Part shown: positions 24,701-36,500 of the stretch, in pieces | How positions within the stretch are numbered: position 1 is the first letter of the stretch | How the letters are laid out: each line of letters opens with the position of its first letter | The notes under the pieces: generated by a model | Told to the model about the DNA's origin: nothing | The model's input: the letters and a program-made list of their open reading frames with translations, nothing else | The model's database searches: none | Position numbers and translations under genes: made by a program | Source of the DNA: Steromphala cineraria | Lineage: Eukaryota; Mollusca; Gastropoda; Trochida; Trochidae | Length of the DNA stretch: 64,000 nt | NCBI GenBank assembly: GCA_916613615.1 | Contig: OU744720.1 | Coordinates: 73,063,338 to 73,127,337 of the forward strand | Direction: 5' to 3'

Positions 24701-27700
24701 ACATCGAAACACCAAATTTTACATACCCGAGACTACATAAAGTAAGGTTTATCAAAATGCGAAAATATGCTCACATTCGTTACATGCTTATACGGTGTTA
24801 TTTTGAATACCCAAGGAACTGCTTGTGCTCTTAACTTCACAAAGTAATCATGCACATAGATTAGGACTAACAAACAACAAACAGCAGTGGTGTTCATACC
24901 ACACGAACACGCATAATCTATTTGCTATCAGCGGGCTTCTATCGCGGATTGCATTTTTTCTCACCAACTAATTAGATACACCGTCATTAATAGGGAGTAT
25001 AAATCTCTCGGTGTTTGGGCTTGTATATCTGTATAACCGGCCCCTGGAGGCCATAGAGAACTATGATTTAGACTCACAGCATGCATAATGTATTTCAATG
25101 TCGATATTTACCAACGGAAACTTCTATATCACATCGCCTATACGCAAAGAGTATGTCTATTATAAAGGAATATATTAATCAGTTTGTCAAGGGGGAGATT
25201 TGTTTCCAAATTTGAGGGTTTACTACTATAAAATGACAAAAGTATTTGATTTCATAATAACTTGAAAAATGAACGGGTATTTTGAAGTAAGACTGAACTT
25301 ACACTTGTAGTGTTGCAAAAAGGTTCTTATTCTAAAACATTTTAAAGAGGCAGTAGCACATATTTAGGGAGAGTATAAGGTGATGTCAGAAAAATGGAAA
25401 TAAATGGTTCTTATTGAAAGACAATATATTAAAACTAAATGAAGCAGTAATAAATCAAATACATAATATAAAGTTAAGACCATGCGATTCCTTTTCTTAC
25501 AAAAATGAATTAAAGGTGTCCACTCAAAAATGGCCCCAAATGGACTTTTTGTGAATCTTTATAATTTGTTCTATGCCCGTGGATGATGGGTTTGTGTAAT
25601 GAGATTTTTGACACTATCAAAATAATACATTTCGCATTACTGACAATTATCAGTGAAAAAGTAAAAATATAAAACTTTAAAAAAACGTGCTATTTCCACT
25701 TGAAAGTCTTTGACGCATGAAGACCTAATGGAATACTTATCTAAACCTGTAGAAAAACCTACATGAAGTGAGTAGGAATCTTTTGTGTATTTGGGACAAT
25801 TAGTAAACAATAAAGAATATTTAATCACAATATCATGAATAATTCTCCTTCATAACATTTTGCAAATACGCCTCTGCATAAGACAACAATAGGTAAGTGT
25901 TGAGTTAATGCATTTCTGTTTGACGTTAAATAATATTGGTTGCCTGTGCAAACTTGATATTGGAATCTAGGTGTGATATTGTCTATTCTCTTCTCGGATC
26001 ATGGTATACGATATATATGCAACACTTATCTAAGCATATAGACATGCTTCTTCCATTAGGCATTGATACTTGCCGAATTTTTTTTTTCGAACATTTTGAT
26101 TGCGAAACGACTTCACCATTTATCATGATACATGTTTATGTTAATAGATTCAATGATAATATGATATTTTGATATATGGACATCAATTAGACCAATTTTC
26201 TACAGTTAAGGGTTGTAAAGTGACTTCAAAATAATGATATGCATATGCGAAGCTTTATACTCCTTACCAATCAATCTTTATGATATTTTCTCAACGACAA
26301 AACTGTTTCACACATACCCTTTTAAATAAAAGATTCGTGTCGTTTTAAAAATACTGTTAAACGAGCATAAGCATCACTTATTCAAATCAATACTTCTCTT
26401 ACTCCCAAATACAACAGCGTGTTGATAGGATCTTGTTGTTTGCTTTATGACAATGAAGAGGAACAAGTAAACAACTTCAAAGTATTCTTTGTTTGACAAT
26501 ATATCATGACTATGCGTGATATTCCACGGCACCCTGTATGTATTTCAATATATTTCATTAGTTGTTGTCCGAGTTGTAGGAGAAAACATATTTTATTTTA
26601 TAATATCTGCATTCTGAGCATTTGAGCAGGAAATGAATTAGTATTAAAAGGAATATATTGAGTTATATCCAGTTGTCTAATACGAGTTTTATATGTTTAT
26701 TTTGAAACATAAATAGCAACCAAACATGTTTACTTTTAGGTAATATAAACCAGAACGATTTGTCATATTGGCATTGCAACAAACGTTTTGCAACTCCCTT
26801 AAAAAATTAAATTTGATGATGCAACAAAGTAGATTGAGGAAACGGTCTTGACTAATGTTATTAATGATAATACTGAGCTTATAACTTTTGATATATTGAT
26901 GAATTAACCACATTTTATATATTGTTCAAAACTGCGAAGCATGTTCCATGTATCGTCATCTGAATGAAAATGTGAAAGTTTGTTTGATAACTACCCGGCC
27001 AGATATACCACTTTATTTTAAGGGAAACTGTCCACCTGTATGGATGGTGTTGCTCAACTTTTCACTAAGCTAATTAACTTAGCACAACATGCATCTCAAC
27101 GTACTTTTACATATTGTGTTGAGACATGTTTTCAAATCTATTTTATCATAACTTTACATGCACGCATTTTGGGATAAGTTAACAACGAGGAATGGCACTG
27201 AGACGTTGTGATCTACTAGTTTACATCCATAATATTTGCCTTTCACGATTTACATAACAGATGATTATTCTGAAGAGAAAGAAAAAGAACGATATTATGA
27301 TCTAGGTATGTGGAAGGAGATGTACTCACCGACATAACATGAACTGGTTCGGGAAGTTGGATAGAAAAATTCTTCATGTTTTACAAGTATCTTTGTGTTG
27401 ATATATAGAACCTACATCAGTAGGATAAACATGATTCGTCATCTAAACAGGGCATTTTCCATTTTTAAGAATCCTTTAAAATATGTCGAGATTGCTCCAT
27501 GAGATTCTAGTGGTCGTTCTCTTTTATAGCAAAATCAATTAAGGTCGTCACAGATTTTCCATTCGTTTTGGAATGTCCAGTGAATGTTTCTTGCTCATTA
27601 AAGTTTCGGTCTGAAACTAAAGGTTATCGAGTCAGAGAATGTCTTGTCAAACGTCTCCGAGAGTAATCTCCCTTGAATATATTATCACAAAGTGTAGGGT

Positions 27701-30030
27701 GGTTCAAACGGATAAACGAATATAAAGTTTATCACAGAGAGGTGTGAATAGAGTCACCTGGGTTGTGGTATTGTCCGAATTGTTGCCGGATTACCCTGTA
27801 TCAAGCACAAAAGTTAGCTCACGACCAAAGCATTGTTATTTCATTCTGGAAACCGCAGTCCAAATACACAACATAGTTGCGTCGTCACACATCCACATTT
27901 CTCCATAGTATTGCCAAGACACAATTTCCGATAACCTCTTACATCAACAATGGTCCTAATATCGGGGATATACTTCCTTAGAGAGTGACTTAGGTCGATT
28001 GTCACCAATCACCTTAAAGTCGACGATCACTTAAAGAAAAGGACTGCGTCTTAAGTACTGACTTTCTCTCTTATAAATGGTAGATGTTATCGCCAGTAGG
28101 TACTGGAGGCATATAAACACCGAGAAGGGTATAGTGCATTAAGAAAGGAAGCCTAATTCGGGTTGCTTGGGTTCGTGATCGAGTCTCTTATATCCCGGAC
28201 AGATGGCCGGGTCGATAACTGACTTAATGTCGTAATAACGCAGGGAATTATTGGTGTTGCTTGATCGGTTCAGTTGGCAGTACTCCGAGATGTTATCGTT
28301 GTTATGAGACAGTGCATGGCATTTCGTTTTAGTTAGGTATTACTTTTGATCTTACCCTAAGGTCTATACCGGGATCAAATGTTTGGTGTAATCTACTGTA
28401 CTTAATAACACGCGCCATTGTGTAATAGTTTTAATAACGTGAAAGTCTAACTTGTAGTTTTGTTTGTTTTGATGCGTAATACCTTCCTCACGCAAACAAC
28501 ACCACCGATTGATAATTCTGAATGAGATTTAAACTGCTTTATTAAGCTTTGGAAATATTAATTTATCATTTAAAGGCACTTTCATTAGTAACAGTTATTT
28601 GTAATTTTGTGGTGACAAAACGTTGAAACCTGTTTCAAATATAGATGAATGTATTCCCCGAAAAAATTACAATATGAACTTTCGCAATAAACTTCGTATG
28701 AAGATTGTTTTTATTCTTCAGATTACCAAATGTCACAAATGACTAGATTGCCTCACATCATTACGCCACAAAAGCAACTCGTAGCATTAAAAATCGTGAG
28801 AAACTTCTCTTGATTAACAAAACGTGTACCTGAAGACTTCTCCAGGGAAGACATTTCTAATTTGAAACATGGACATGTATAGAAAATGTACAGTAAACTC
28901 ATTCTCCGTCAGTTTACGGTACCATCAACACGTCGATCTGCAGTGCAAAGTGAACACATGAGCGCCCACCTATACCACTGTAAGTCATGAACACATGAGC
29001 GCTCATCTATACCACGGTTTCACGGTATCATTGACAAGGCTTCAATTAACATCGCAGGTGGTTGTGTCGGCTCAAGAATGTATGTAGATGACATGCCGCT
29101 ATGTCAAACTGGTGTTAATATCACATACGCCGCTACTGTATGAATAAGCACTGTCAATAGGAGGTTACATTGTACAATGTTTGCAATATTACAATCTCAT
29201 ATGCGGGTTCCTTGTTGAAGACCGGTGACATTTATACGTCTTCAGTTGACAAATAGTGACATTTACAGCTCTTTGAAGGACTGGGTTGACCTTAAGTGAA
29301 TCATTTGTATCTATTCACGCCATATCGTCGAGTTGGTGTGGTTGAGCACCTGTTCATTAATCTCTTATTTGGCCACTCTACTAGGAATCAGATCACAAGA
29401 TCAATATGTTTGATCTGTAATGCATTTAGTATTTATCAATTTTGTAATTCAAGATTTTCTTCCTAATTCTTAATTTGTTTCCAATTCATGTGAAAGTTTT
29501 ACAGCAAATGGTACAATGAGACACTTCAAACTCTGACAGTCGCATTCTTATTCCTCACAGCACGATATCATTATCATGCAAGCATCTTTTTGCATTAAAC
29601 TAAATTTACAGTAAATAAGATTCTTACATTAGGATAGGGTACTAATAAATGTTGTTGTGACAATGAACATTGTATCGGGTTTCAATTACAAATTATCGTA
29701 AATGTACAGTGCGCGATAAATATTCTACATACATGAAGATCATGCACCAAATGAGTAAGACATTAATCGAAAATGTTAACGTCATTTGCAATATATCGTT
29801 ACACCTCAAAAAGTCATAATGAATAGAGTTGCTCACGATCAGTTCAGAGAAGCTAATGTACTCACCGATGCTGGCCTTGTTCTTGAACGTTGTCTGTTCA
29901 CCCTCTCATGTTGTGTATTCTGCTGAGTTCCCCCAGTCTCTGACTGACGCCCGGGGGCTCCATTAACTACAGCGACGTCATCGTCAACAGCAGCGGCCGC
30001 GGGTAGAAATACTTTGATCTCAACCGGCAT
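15325..30030 (-). CDS. Four-exon gene, uncharacterised 302-aa basic protein
   Basis: Exons on the minus strand: 30030-29866 (165 nt, ATG start, ends phase 0 at GCATCG|GTGAGT), 24001-23950 (52 nt, acceptor TTTTTGCAG, ends phase 1 at G|GTAATT), 20189-19940 (250 nt, acceptor TTGTTGCAG, ends phase 2 at AG|GTAGCG) and 15766-15325 (442 nt, acceptor CATGTTGCAG, TGA stop). All three junctions are phase-compatible and the total of 909 nt gives 302 residues. The protein has an Ala/Asp- and Gln/Arg-rich N-terminus and a short Pro-rich exon 2. Exon 3 encodes a charged helix (DYIMDKALNAYKKHCDKE) followed by Arg/Pro-rich sequence. The last exon is Ser/Thr/Tyr-rich and ends RSAPPPKFRNPITWE. There is no signal peptide, membrane segment or known catalytic motif. 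The composition resembles small axonemal or microtubule-associated proteins, but that is only an impression. Alternative first exons are proposed at 27377 and 18588. Confidence 0.75.
16287..16889 (+). mobile_element. TA-flanked MITE, family 2, complete copy
   Basis: The left end TA-CAGCTGCGTACCTC is followed by AGTTTGTTCACTTACCTG. The right end is the inverted form (GTGAACAAAC...GGTACACAGCTG-TA). The terminal inverted repeats extend for several tens of bases. The interior matches the copies at 14262 and 48914. Confidence 0.75.
16890..18555. other. Intron of the 302-aa gene, nothing further recognised
   Basis: A GC-richer patch at about 17470-17620 has a short frame beginning MRPVCVLLVLEVAW on the plus strand, but it stops after 22 codons with no donor. 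No other structure was seen. Confidence 0.3.
18560..18588 (-). CDS. Candidate alternative first exon (MTEYRSRYS) of the 302-aa gene
   Basis: The minus strand reads ATG, nine codons and two further bases, then a consensus donor CAG|GTAGGT. It ends in phase 2, exactly the phase needed by the acceptor at 15766, giving a 156-aa short isoform. It sits in the intron between exons 3 and 4. The prediction rests on donor strength and phase match only. Confidence 0.5.
19940..20189 (-). CDS. Exon 3 of the 302-aa gene
   Basis: The acceptor is TCCTTGTTGCAG and the donor is ACAG|GTAGCG, phase 1 in and phase 2 out. It encodes a Lys/Arg/Glu-rich probable helix followed by an Arg/Pro/Gly-rich segment and a second charged stretch (FDAIKEIRHANMAEPD). 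Confidence 0.78.
20224..20400 (-). promoter_or_regulatory. Possible internal promoter with YY1-like and E-box/CRE-like motifs
   Basis: Just upstream of exon 3 on the minus strand lies a CpG-rich patch. It has AAAATGGCGGC (YY1-like, about 20298-20307) and CACGTGACGTA (20380-20390, overlapping E-box and CRE-like half sites). A good donor AAG|GTACGT at about 20223 could end an untranslated exon. Which transcript it would serve is unclear. Confidence 0.3.
20420..23945. other. Intron 2 of the 302-aa gene
   Basis: AT-rich. A short stretch at about 20880-20930 (GTGCAAATGTCACGTAATTTGG) resembles the left inner part of MITE family 2. A (TCTG)n microsatellite lies near 21868. No coding sequence was recognised. 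Confidence 0.35.
23950..24001 (-). CDS. Exon 2 of the 302-aa gene
   Basis: A 52-nt exon with a strong acceptor (ATATTTTTGCAG) and donor ACG|GTAATT, phase 0 in and phase 1 out. It encodes APPPQTMSIRIPVATNY. Its GC content stands out from the flanking introns. Confidence 0.72.
24005..25340. other. Intron sequence, nothing recognised
   Basis: AT-rich intronic sequence of the 302-aa gene. Confidence 0.35.
25346..25700 (+). mobile_element. TTAA-flanked MITE, family 1, complete diverged copy
   Basis: TTAA (25342-25345), then AGAGGCAGTAGCACA. The right terminus is AACGTGCTATTTCCACT, followed by TGAA where the family has TTAA. The interior matches the family. Confidence 0.75.
25705..27325. other. 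Intron sequence, nothing recognised
   Basis: Very AT-rich, no repeats or frames of note. Confidence 0.3.
27330..27377 (-). CDS. Candidate alternative first exon (16 codons) of the 302-aa gene
   Basis: The minus strand reads ATG and 16 codons (MKNFSIQLPEPVHVMS) before the donor TCG|GTGAGTACAT. It is phase 0, fitting the acceptor at 24001. The donor context is nearly the same as that of exon 1 (also TCG|GTGAGTACAT). No good acceptor lies upstream, so a first exon is more likely than an internal one. Confidence 0.42.
27380..28945. other. Intron sequence, nothing recognised
   Basis: Moderately AT-rich. It could hold the promoter of the candidate first exon at 27377, but no core motif was identified. 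Confidence 0.3.
28951..29017. repeat. Short tandem duplication, period 37
   Basis: Two copies of a 30-bp sequence beginning TGAACACATGAGCGC (28951 and 28988), differing at a few positions. Confidence 0.8.
29020..29860. other. Intron sequence, nothing recognised
   Basis: First intron of the 302-aa gene. No features seen. Confidence 0.3.
29866..30030 (-). CDS. Exon 1 of the 302-aa gene
   Basis: The ATG is preceded in frame by a stop two codons upstream, so this is a true start exon. It encodes 55 residues with an Ala/Val/Asp-rich start and a Gln/Thr/Arg-rich second half, and ends at the consensus donor GCATCG|GTGAGT. Confidence 0.65.
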
Positions 30031-30449
30031 TATTCATGTTATAGATCATCATTATCTCTTTTATGACTCAACTCGCATTTTAGTTCTATAACGTCCAAGG
30101 CACATCAATGTCCTCACTTTGCATTTCAACCATTAATATGGCACAGACATGTACATTTCGTCGTCATATTTTCATGACTTCAAATTTGCTTTTAAATCCT
30201 TGTTTTGCCACATGCAAATGAATGTCCTCAGAGAAGCATCAAGTATTAAAGGGTTAAATGCAAAACTGTTTTTGTCCATAATATTGCTTCACGGTCGAAA
30301 ACGATGTTTATATTTGTCGTTGACCTTCTACGCCGATAATCCGTTGATTTGTTGATCCCCATACACCGTAGGCTACAGGCCAGCTGATCCAAGGTTTGCT
30401 CCCCGAGTAATGTGCCAGAAAACTTAGGTAAACGCTGACAATAAGCCGA

Positions 30450-30547
30450 TCAGCTGCCTATCATAACGCCTTGGATATCCAGCTTGGAGTCTCCACACAG
30501 CGTCGTCAGTACACCTTCTCGCTCTAACCAAGCATGAGCGTCTCTCA
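30450..30547 (-). CDS. Terminal exon of the unrecognised minus-strand gene
   Basis: Thirty-one codons then TGA, entered in phase 1. It has a low-AT, protein-like composition in an AT-rich setting. The acceptor lies beside a (TA)n tract, so the polypyrimidine signal is weak. Confidence 0.5.
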
Positions 30548-30557
30548 CTGTAACATA

Positions 30558-30591
<34 letters not shown>

Positions 30592-33500
30592 TCATGTCAG
30601 ATATATATATGTATATAGATGTGTATATATATGAATAGAGTCAATATATATATAGACTCAATTCATGTATCTTGCCTTAATTTACCTGTTTTGTTAATGA
30701 CAATCGGCTGTATAACCTTTAAGGCACATTTCAGTTGTAGGTATATACCTCTGCTTATCTGCATTATCTTGCAAGGTACACATGAAGTTTAATGCATTTT
30801 AAACCGCGAGAGATTAGACAGACTACTTTTTCAACTCGGGTTATGTTGCTATTCTATATTTATCTGATATGGACAAAGCAACGTGGATTCCCCCTTAACT
30901 AGGCGTATCATGTTGCTTCATACTATATCTATTGATCATCGGGTAGTCTCACACATTTACCCCATACAGACCCTTCTATTCTTGCTCGGTAAATACCTAA
31001 TCCTCTTAGCGCGATCATAATCCTTTTTCAGTGGATCAATTGCTTGATAAATTGTATTCAAATGTATTTCTTATATTTACAAGGAACCATTGTACTTTAG
31101 CAGTATTTTTATTTTAAAGTATTCTACTAGGCCATCACATTGCATTGCTTGGTTTGATCATTGAATAAACATGCTACCTCAATCTATAAAAAATCTTTGA
31201 CGAACCCATAACAATTCTTTCGAAATCATTCTGGTGCAAAAAATGCGGTTAATATGGTAATGGCAATTAAATATTAATACATCATTCAAAATAAAGTACT
31301 TTGCAAGGTGATGAAAACGCCGCAAATGATGAATACTGCAAATAACATGTGTACACAGAACGGAAAGCATAACTTTGAAAATAATGATGGCGAAAGGTAT
31401 ATATGAAATACTTACCCCCTTCTTTTATTAACAGGTGATAAAACATTTGATCGTTATCAAAGCTTATTTCATAATCAATCTTCAAATGATAAGATACCTG
31501 TTCAAAACCTAAATACGCCTAGAGGAACTTCCGTCAATGGTAAAATAACATGATACATATGTAATCCCACATTTAATATTTCGATTTGCTAAGAATAAGG
31601 ATTTTGCAGAACAGGACCCCTTTCACAAAGCAACCTTTACTAAGACTAACCTTAACTCCCTTACTTTAACATTGCACTAAGGCTACATAAGGACTTCCGT
31701 TCACCTTAGAGCTTTGTGAAAGAAGGCCCCGAACATTAAAAACAAATGCGTCACTATATATTTTGAGTATTGCTTTCTTCTTTCTACAGAACACTCTCAC
31801 ATTAAAGGGGCTGTTCGGCAGGGATAACAAAGGCGTGACTAACTTATAATACAATTTTTATTTACAATACTATTTACACAGTTACATATTATTGCATGTT
31901 TTCTTGTTCTACTAATTCACTAATGGTACATGTTTACTTACTGTGTTATACTTGTTTTGTTCTAATCTAAGTTTAAACAAGTATCTAATTCTAAAAGCTA
32001 ATCATTAGGAAGAAAAGATGACATCCTGTCAAGACAGAATGTAAGGCCTAAGTGACAATTCAAAGCATTCATGCAAACATGGCGGCGTTTAGTCTTCCGC
32101 GAAGCAGGGTGCGTTCGGGTGTGCTGTTCATCGAACGAAAACATGTTCTAACATCAAAAGAAATATAGATGAAATATAGAATATGAAATTGACATAAAAC
32201 CTTCTGACCATTTCCCCCCTCCTTGATAGAACACTATCAATATAAACAAAAAATCCTATCCATCATTATAAACAAAAAGTCATCTGAAATAGACACAAAA
32301 TGCATTTTAACACATATTCCATTGTTTTCGAAAACTAATGTCAATCAGACCTGAAAAATAATTGAGTTCAGTTCGTTATCCATCTTTCACAGTTCATCAC
32401 CTCTTCTAATCCATGAAATCAAGAAGAACATATTCCGTTTTGCACATATTCACTTTTCACAATACTTTAACATGGAAGTTCATAATCAAATTATAAGCAC
32501 ATCATATACTCACATCATTGAATCCCACTGAAAAGAAATAACACAACTTTATCCACTGAATTTCACTTTCACTATATACAACACATCCACTGAATCCTTT
32601 AAGAATCATCTGTTTCGTCTTCTGTCATCCTCGTCTCCTCTTCTGTCATCCTCGTCTCCTCTTCTGTCATCCTCGTCTCCTCTTCTGTCATCCTCGTCTC
32701 CTCTTCTGTCATCCTCGACTCCTCTTCTGTCATCCTCGACTCCTCTTCTGTCATCCTCGTCTCCTCTTCTGTCATCCTCGTCTCCTCTTCCGTCATCCTC
32801 GCCTCCTCTCCTGCTGTCCTAGACTGCTGTCCTAGACTCCTCCTCTGCTGTTCTCGTCTCATCTGTCGCCCACGATTCCTCTTTCAGCTCCAGATGGCAA
32901 AGCTTTGTGACTGGTCGGGTAAGTATAGAGTTGCCAATCTGAACATCAGCAACCCTGACGTGACCATCATTACCAGGATAGACCTTCAGTACTCTTCCGA
33001 GTGGCCAGTGTCCTCTTGGGGTGCTTGATGAGACAACCAGGACAACGTCACCAACTTTCATGTCTCTTTTTTCTTGGCACCATTTTGATCTTCGGTTGAG
33101 GCTTGGAATCCACTCCTTCATCCATCGAGCCCAAAAGTGTCGAACAAGCTCCTGGATTCTTCTCCATCTTTTTCTTGGACTGAAGGAAGTTCCATCTACT
33201 GCCTCAGGAGCGAACTCACCACCCACCTGCCCGTGCAAGAAATGAGTGAGTGGCACATCATCATTTGGATGAGATGTCTGATAGGTGATAGGACGAGAAT
33301 TTATCAAACTTTCAGCGCCAACAAAGGCAGTCATTAGCTCCTCATCATTGACATGTCCATTTTGGAGAATAGCAAAAATTGCACGCTTGGCAGACTTAAT
33401 CATTGCCTCGAAAACTCCTCCGAAATGAGGACCTCCTGGAGGATTGAAATGCCATCTTGTTCCTTTATTGGCAAGAGAACGCTTCACTGCTGACGAGTCT

Positions 33501-36500
33501 AAACATGATACCAGATTTTTAAGTTCTTTGGCAGCCCCTACAAAGTTTGTGCCATTGTCGCACACAATATCCTCTGGTAGACCTCTACGACTAGCCATCC
33601 GATAAAAGGCATTAAGGAATGAGTCAGTGTCCAGACCAAACGCTAGTTCTAGGTGAACAGCTCGAGAACAAAGACAGGTGAAAAGGCAGAGATATCGTTT
33701 GTGTTTTGCTTTCCCTCTACCTTGAGTCGTCAGGAAGGGACCTGCAAAATCCACTGCAGCTTGCGCAAATGCTCTCAAAGACGGATTAAGCCTTAGCTTT
33801 GGAAGTGGAGCCATGATCTGTTGCGCTGGTTTTGCTTTTAACCTTTTACATCTCATGCACTGATTCTCCCACTCACGTATCTCTTCACGACCAGAGATAA
33901 TCCAAAACCTTGCAGAAAGTGCAGCTAAAGTTTGGTTGGTTCCTGCAACATGATTTGCCTTATCATGAAAGTGTTTTACAATCAGCTTTGTGATCCAGTT
34001 CTTTCGAGGCAAAATGATTGGATATTTTGCTTCTTGCGAGATATGTTCAGCATGAACAAGGCGACCATCAACACGCATCACTCCATCTTGATCTAATTTT
34101 GGTTTTAACCCAATGAGCTTGCTATTTGATGGCAAAGTCTTTGATTTGAGCAGCAAAGAATATTCACTCTGGAACACTTCTTTTTGCATTGCAGACAGAA
34201 TTCTGCATTCAGCACTTTGTAATTCATCAACAGTCAACTCACCTACAACTCTCTGGTGTTTCTTTAGAGAGCAATTCGAAAGGAATCGGAGGACCCAAGC
34301 AAAAGTTCTTAGATACCTTTGCCAATCTGAAAATCGCTTTGGATCAAGTTTCCAAGGAAGTTGAGACTCGCACAACATCAATGTGAACATCCTTGGTTTT
34401 TGTACGCTTTTCAATTCTAATTGAGAGGAATCTTGAAGTTCACCTGGCACAATTTGCTTTGGCCAAAAAGACTGACCGAGAACTAGAAACTCTGGTCCTG
34501 ACCACCACAGTCTTTCTGAAACAAGCTTCAAGGCTGTGATACCCCTTGTAAGCAAGTCTGCAGGATTCTCATTTGTAGGAACAAAGAACCACTGTGAAGG
34601 ACTTGTAGAAGACTGAATTTCACTAACTCTGTTTGCTACGAATGGTTTGAATGTGCGACTATTGTTTCTAATCCATCCAAGAACATTCAAACTGTCAGAC
34701 CAAAACCTGACTGATTCTATCTGAATTGCTAAAGTCTTTGTAATGGCCGTGGCTAATCTCAACCCAACAACAGCAGCCATGAGTTCAAGACGAGGAATGC
34801 TAACTGCTTTTAAAGGTGCTACCTTTCCTTTAGCAGCAACGATCACGGAAGTACTGTCACCATTCAGGTAAGTATGCACACAGCATGCTACTGCTCCATA
34901 AGCAGTCTCAGAAGCATCAACAAATATGAAGATTGATTGTAACAACCTTATCTGTTCTTCTAAAGCATCTTGTCACTTTGATATTTTGAAGTTCAGGAAG
35001 TTCAATAAACCACTTGTTTGCTTTTTGTTTCAGATCATCAGGAACGACCACATCCCACTCCAATCCAGCAGTCCACATCTCTTGCAACAATATCTTTGCC
35101 CTAATTGTGAAAGGAGAAATAAAACCTAAGGGATCAAACAACTTGGCAATTTGACTCAGGAAGATTCTTTTGCTAAGTGTTTTGGAAAACTCAGGTAAGT
35201 TTGTAACGAACGTGAATATATCTGTTTCAGCCTTCCACAGTATTCCAAGAGTCTTCAATGAAGGTAAGTTTCCACTGTCTAACTCAAATTCAGACAATCT
35301 GTCTTTTACAGGAATGTGTTCAAGAACAGCAACTGAGTTTGACATCCACTTTCTGGCATGCATTCCAGCTCTACCCCAAATTTCAGTTAATTGTCTATAC
35401 ATCTCAATTGCTTCTTCATCATTTTCAACAGAGTCCATGCTGTCATCCATGTATGTGGACTTGTCCACTGTCTCTGACGCTAACGGGAGTTCTTCAGCAT
35501 GGACTTTTGCATTCTCCTGTGAGACATACTGAGCAAGAAATGGTGAACAGTTGATGCCAAAAACAACGCGAGTGAACTCAAAGACCTCAGGCTGTTCATC
35601 TCTGTTCATTGACCTCCAAAGAAACCTGAAGTATTGTCTATCCTGAGGAGATATGCCTATCTGGAGATACATCTCAGCAATGTCACAAACAAGTGCTACT
35701 GGATGTTTTCTGAAGCGCAGCAAAACATCAGACAAATCCCTCTGAAGCTTAGGGCCTTGATGTATTACATCATTCAAAGACATGCCCTTGTATCTGGCTG
35801 AACCATCAAAAACAATTCTAACCTTTGTGGTTTTTCTGTCTAGTTTGATAACCGGGAAATGTGGCAAATACCACGTGCCTTTGCATTCAATTTCCTCTAC
35901 GGGAACCTTTTTGATATACCCTTTTTCAAGATGCTGATCAATAACTGTACTATATGCCTCAGCAATAGCCTTATCTTTTATTAGCTTCTTCTCTGTGCTT
36001 TGGAGCCTTTGATAAGCCATCTCCCAATTGCTAGAAGGCAACAACTCTTTCCAAGGAATGCCTATCTCATATCTCCCATTTGCCATTGACATTGATTTCT
36101 TTGCAGATTCTAAAGCGGACTCATCTTCACCTTTGAAGTTTGGCAGGGTTGAAGTGGAGAACTCCTCTGCCTCCCAGAACCTGTGCATAAGAGAATTCAG
36201 CTCTTCGTCATTGCTCTTACAAAAGAAAGTACTCGCAAAGTTTGTGTGAGTATCATCACAAGCACCTGCTATTTTCCCTATACATGTCCAACCCAAAGGA
36301 GTTAGTCTTGCTATTGGCTCACTTACTCGCCCACAAACATCCTTCTGTGAGAAATGCAACCCTGAATAATCCATACCAATCAAAAGATCAATGGTTGGAG
36401 GAGAAGATATTTCAGGAAATGAAATGTCTTTCAAATGCGACCATAAGTTGCTACACTTTGACCAATCAATAACTTTCAGATCTCCAGTGACCTTGTCTGT

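Noticed and set aside
35170..35554. Plus-strand frames within the BEL element
   Set aside because: Antisense shadows of the RT coding sequence.
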